DNA of 64,000 bases from Nageia nagi (taxonomy: Eukaryota > Pinophyta). The stretch covers positions 104,036,001 to 104,100,000 of the forward strand of contig JBITNC010000001.1 in the NCBI GenBank assembly GCA_050084985.1, given 5' to 3'. Shown one piece after another: positions 60,603-64,000 of this stretch. Within the stretch, counting starts at the first letter, position 1. Each line of letters starts with the position of its first letter. Under the pieces are notes generated by a model. That model made no database searches. It was not told the DNA's origin and saw only the letters and a list, made by a program, of their open reading frames with translations. The position numbers and the translations under genes were made by a program.

Positions 60603-61943
60603 CAAATACTTCTACATTTTACCAAATACTTATATCAGCGTACTCACACCCACCACAAGTATGTAGTTGGAAAGCAAATTCAAAATCCCTCTCTTTCCTT
60701 CTCATCCTTGATGGTCTTGCCAAAGATTTAACTTTGGTAAGGTGATTTTCTACTCTATTTTCTTCATGTTCGTATTAGTCTCTGAGAATGATAAGAGATG
60801 TGTGATACAATGCCTCTGTATCCGAGAGTGTTGTGTTTCTCTCATAAAATTTTTTAATGCTAAATATTTTGGATCTATACGTAGAGCAAGAATTCTAGAT
60901 AAATGAGTCATTAAATCCCTTATCTGCTATTTTCACTAAAGCTTAATGTGTAAGTAGATGATATTTCTGGAAGGAAGTAAGTCTAATTGTTCAAGTAAAG
61001 TCCATTTTGTAGTCAACTAATGCTTTTATTCATTGTATGTGACTTGGTTCGAGCCTTCATAGGCTATCTTCGCTTGCACTAAGTATTTTATTCATAAGGA
61101 TTACTTTTAGCTCACAAAAATAAGCAATCTTAGCCAAATAATAGATCACATCGATATAGATTTCAACAAATTATTGGCCCTTCTCTTTGCTTATGATGAC
61201 CACGTGGGCAAGGCCTTTTTATTGGCTTTGTTTCTTTCCATTATGGTTATCACTATCTCCTTCTAACATTATGGGTGTCTCGCTCCCTAACTTCACTTCT
61301 CAGTATCTTCTGCTACTTCTTCAATGTAGATTCCTCACCTTGAATGCAATAAATCTCTCACTTACATAGTTTTTAGCATAATTTCTCCTCACATAGTGCT
61401 CTTTATCTATACATTTTTATACTTTCACAACTACTTATATGCTTGTCAGACACTCATGATCACAACAAAAATCATTTGTAACGTATATTTCAATGGTGAA
61501 ATTTAATGATAAATGACCTGGTAAAGATTAGCTAAACGTAAAGTTTAATTGAAAGGATTTTCAATAAATTTAAGACAAGTAAAAATGGTTTAGAGTTCAT
61601 TAAAATAAAGGATATAATTTCTTTGAAAAGATTATAGGATTAAATAGAGGTGATAAATAAATGTTTGTAATATTTTACAAGGTTTAGATTACTTTTATTT
61701 CAAAATTTAGATTACAAATGTTTGTTTTGAGATTTAATGTAAGTTTAGATAATGGTTGACCATTGTAATAATAAGATCTTAAATTCTTTGTTTATATATA
61801 TTGGTTTGAAAATGATTATTAAAATTAAAATAAAGGTGGTAATTTCTGAATACATTTATAATAGATTAAATGAAAAATTATGTATCGCTATTGAGATTTA
61901 AGGAGGTACAAAATATTATAATGTTTGAATTATATACAACATA

Positions 61944-62120
61944 ATATATGGTGTCATTGTTAAGTTATTCATGAATAATAGACAACTATTTGAATTTTGA
62001 TTGAATGTGTCCTTTCATAACATAATAATCTAAGGTCAAGAAAAGGAGATGGCTTCCATAAGGTATAAAACCTTGTGAGACCACAATTAAGATAAATTCT
62101 AAATAGATGATGTGTAAATT
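61944..62120 (+). repeat. SINE-like block inside right terminal repeat
   Basis: Counterpart of 43720-43905: TGGTGTCATTGTTAAG then ATTTGAATTTT, with the same spacing but more decayed box B. Evidence is weak. Confidence 0.25.
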
Positions 62121-63421
62121 GGTTTGTGAAAATTGGATGAATTAATGTATGTGTACACATGCATTAGGTCTAAAAAAGAAGATTGTCCTGATCCTCATGC
62201 TCATAAATCTTTCTAATAGCTATGACCACTCACTAATGGAAACTTTGGTGGTACATGAAAGGAAGATTGTACAAGTAATATGAAGACCTATTCTCACTAT
62301 AGAGCTCATGGTTCAAGAATTTTCAAATGATGTTTTTTGTTACTTAATATTATATGTACTAGGGAGATTAGTAGACAAAAATCTAACCAATGTTCCAAGC
62401 GTTATGATTTTTATATTATCTAAATTCATTTGAAAACTATTAACTACATATACGGTTAGAGTTTATTTAAAGGTTCATAATATATCAAGTAATTTAAGTT
62501 AAACAAAATCTAATTCTCCTTACTATACCTATGTATGGTTTGATGGTTTTATGGATCATCATACTAGACCTAGTTTCTCATATGCTAAAACTTTTATGTA
62601 TACATAATATGAATGCAAAAGTTGAATTTCACTATATTTTGATGCATTAATGATTTATAAAAGATTCTTCTCAATTGATAAGGTATAGAATAACCATATG
62701 TTTATTGATAGACTTGTGCATGAGTCTAAATGGTTTTAGATTTAAAGTATTCCAAGTGAGACCTAAGTTTTCCAATAAAAGGAAGAGATCTTGACAATAC
62801 ATAATGAAACTTAGATGCAAAATAATCATAGAGAGGTAAAATTTTATAATAAGAACCAAACCTAATGCCGAAGATACCACTAGTCCAACTTAAGAAACAA
62901 TCCATAGAACTTTAATACAAAGGCTATAGTCTTTAATTATATATGGGAACTAATTGGAAGATGTTAAGATTCTTGGTATTAAGTAAGAACAAAATGGAAA
63001 GGATTAGATAGTTTAGAATAGTATGGGAATTATTTTTAGATACCTGGTTAGAAGAGTTAGTTAAATTAGAATATTATGGGATACAAATATTAAAATTTCT
63101 TGATCAAAATGAAAATAAGTTTCAAACTAAAACTAGTGGTATTATATCCTTACAATGTGGTATTTATACTTTCTCAAGCTCAAATGTATGATAGAATAAG
63201 GTGAATTTTATATGGGTAATGAAGTTCAATATATCATTCGAATAAAACAAAAGAATGATCATGAGGAGTATTCACTCGCAACTGAAGACGAGAATACTTG
63301 GTGAACATACCCTTGTACTTACAAAGAAAGGATGAGTTTAAATAAAATTGATAAGGTAATAATATGTAATGCATGTAAGATATAAGTTTATTAATAGTGA
63401 ACCTTATGAAACAAATAGATC

Positions 63422-64000
63422 AATAAACTTGAAAAAATAAATTGATACTAAATTTAGAGCTTTAGATGGTGAAAGATGGATTTCATAACAGAATATCAAG
63501 GATAGGTAAGGGTATAATAGAGTTTTGGATGGAGATTGGTTGTCTTGAAATGGAAAGATATTTTCCTCAAAAGAGACATCTCATGAAGTGAAAATGGTCT
63601 TATAGTCTAAGTCATAAACTAGATATCCTTTTTGACCTTATGGGTAACCAACTAAGACATAGTGGAATGCTCGAGGGTCAAATTTGTTGCGATGGGGTTT
63701 GTTGTTATATGCATAGCATAAAAATTCAAACACTCATAAGTGGTTATAGGTGGATTTAACATTGAAAAGCATTTCATAAGAAGTTTTTCCTGAAAGATGT
63801 GACAGAGGTTGTTTGGTATAGTATTCCAAGTTGAGAGAAATATTATTGCATTATGTGAAAAAAACTCAGTTTAAAATTTTTGGACACGACAACGAAATTG
63901 AATATTAACCATATCAAAAAATAAATTGAGAAAATCATAAGCATCAGATTTAAATTTCATAAGATACACCCATGTGTGACGAGAATACTCATCTACAAGA
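63422..64000 (-). pseudogene. Copia-D integrase remnant (other half of 38748-40733)
   Basis: Minus strand from the window edge: VDEYSRHTWVYLMKFKSDAY (about 63995-63935), the DDYSRxTWVxLMK block after the first catalytic Asp, then FDMVNIQF. The SDNGxEF part is deleted. LCHIF, QEKLLMKCFSMLNPPITTYE matches SGKTPYEMLFNxxPxYxHLR, followed by NLTLEHSTMS and VTHKVKKDI, from the FVGYPxxxKGYxxYD block. FPFQDNQSPS is the usual end of integrase, and the linker continues at 40733. Stops and phase shifts throughout. Confidence 0.85.

Larger units (their letters stand above)
40734..63421 (+). mobile_element. 22.7-kb insertion with 4.3-kb terminal direct repeats
   Basis: The interval interrupts Copia-D cleanly, since both flanks belong to one minus-strand Copia pol. 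It is bounded by direct repeats 40734-45025 and 53103-63421 (the latter about 4.5 kb without Gypsy-B). Repeats begin TGTGATGACCCACCC / TGTAACGACTCACCC and share AATAGATC at their right ends. AATA precedes the left end (40730-40733) and follows the right end (63422-63425), a possible target duplication. A polypurine tract precedes the right copy. This is the layout of an LTR retrotransposon with very long LTRs, but no primer binding site follows the left repeat. Confidence 0.75.
53103..63421 (+). repeat. Right 4.3-kb terminal repeat, interrupted by Gypsy-B
   Basis: Collinear with 40734-45025 in two blocks, 53103-54799 and 60608-63421, separated by Gypsy-B and one target copy. It keeps about 150 bp at 62940-63090 lost from the left copy. 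TATA box at 53868-53875. The two copies differ by many substitutions and small indels, so the 22.7-kb element is old. Confidence 0.8.

Noticed and set aside
53103-63421. Simple tandem segmental duplication of a host locus
   Set aside because: The outer flanks are the two halves of one Copia element, and a polypurine tract and TATA box are in LTR positions, so insertion of one long-repeat element is the simpler reading, though not proven.

Overview
This window is nuclear DNA from a seed plant, probably one with a very large repeat-rich genome such as a gymnosperm. I infer this from dense, old, nested LTR retrotransposons, a plant L1-type LINE, fragments of pentatricopeptide repeat (PPR) genes (a family expanded in land plants), strong A+T richness and CpG depletion. 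I found no intact host gene. Every coding stretch I recognise belongs to a retrotransposon or a PPR remnant, and nearly all carry stops or frameshifts. Species assignment is inference only.

Layout, left to right. 1-5448: a Copia element on + (Copia-A), its left LTR cut by the window edge. It sits inside a minus-strand Ty3/Gypsy element (Gypsy-A), whose 5' part and 5' LTR follow at 5449-8317. 8.4-14.5 kb: two degenerate direct copies of a polypurine-tract/LTR-start block, with a possible plant-mobile-domain fragment between them. 14.5-18.3 kb: A+T-rich, nothing recognised apart from a microsatellite and a short repeat. 18.3-23.5 kb: many PPR fragments on both strands, including a tandem array with a period near 105 bp (35 codons). 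23.87-28.02 kb: decayed minus-strand LINE with ORF1, endonuclease and reverse transcriptase remnants. 28.1-30.7 kb: A+T-rich, with two SINE-like loci carrying box A/box B motifs. 30.72-36.53 kb: decayed minus-strand Gypsy-C with recognisable LTRs and possibly an extra LTR-like piece.

38.75 kb to the end is a nest at least three levels deep. The host is a minus-strand Copia (Copia-D) whose integrase end is at 63422-64000 and whose linker, RT, RNase H and 3' LTR are at 38748-40733. It is split by one 22.7-kb insertion (40734-63421) with 4.3-kb direct repeats at both ends. Each end copy carries a TATA box, a PPR fragment and a SINE-like block. Between them lies a 5'-truncated Copia (Copia-C), whose gag holds a CpG-rich solo LTR with a perfect GGAGG target duplication. 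The right-hand copy is interrupted by Gypsy-B (54800-60602, perfect CAAAT target duplication), a relative of Gypsy-A.

Nothing here works as an operon or pathway. The relationships are ones of nesting, which give a relative order of events: Copia-D, then the 22.7-kb element, then Gypsy-B inside its right repeat; Copia-C precedes the solo LTR that sits in its gag. The most unusual signals are the 4.3-kb terminal repeats that have taken in a PPR fragment, the 35-codon PPR-like tandem array, and the missing primer binding site where the left 4.3-kb repeat meets mid-gag sequence.
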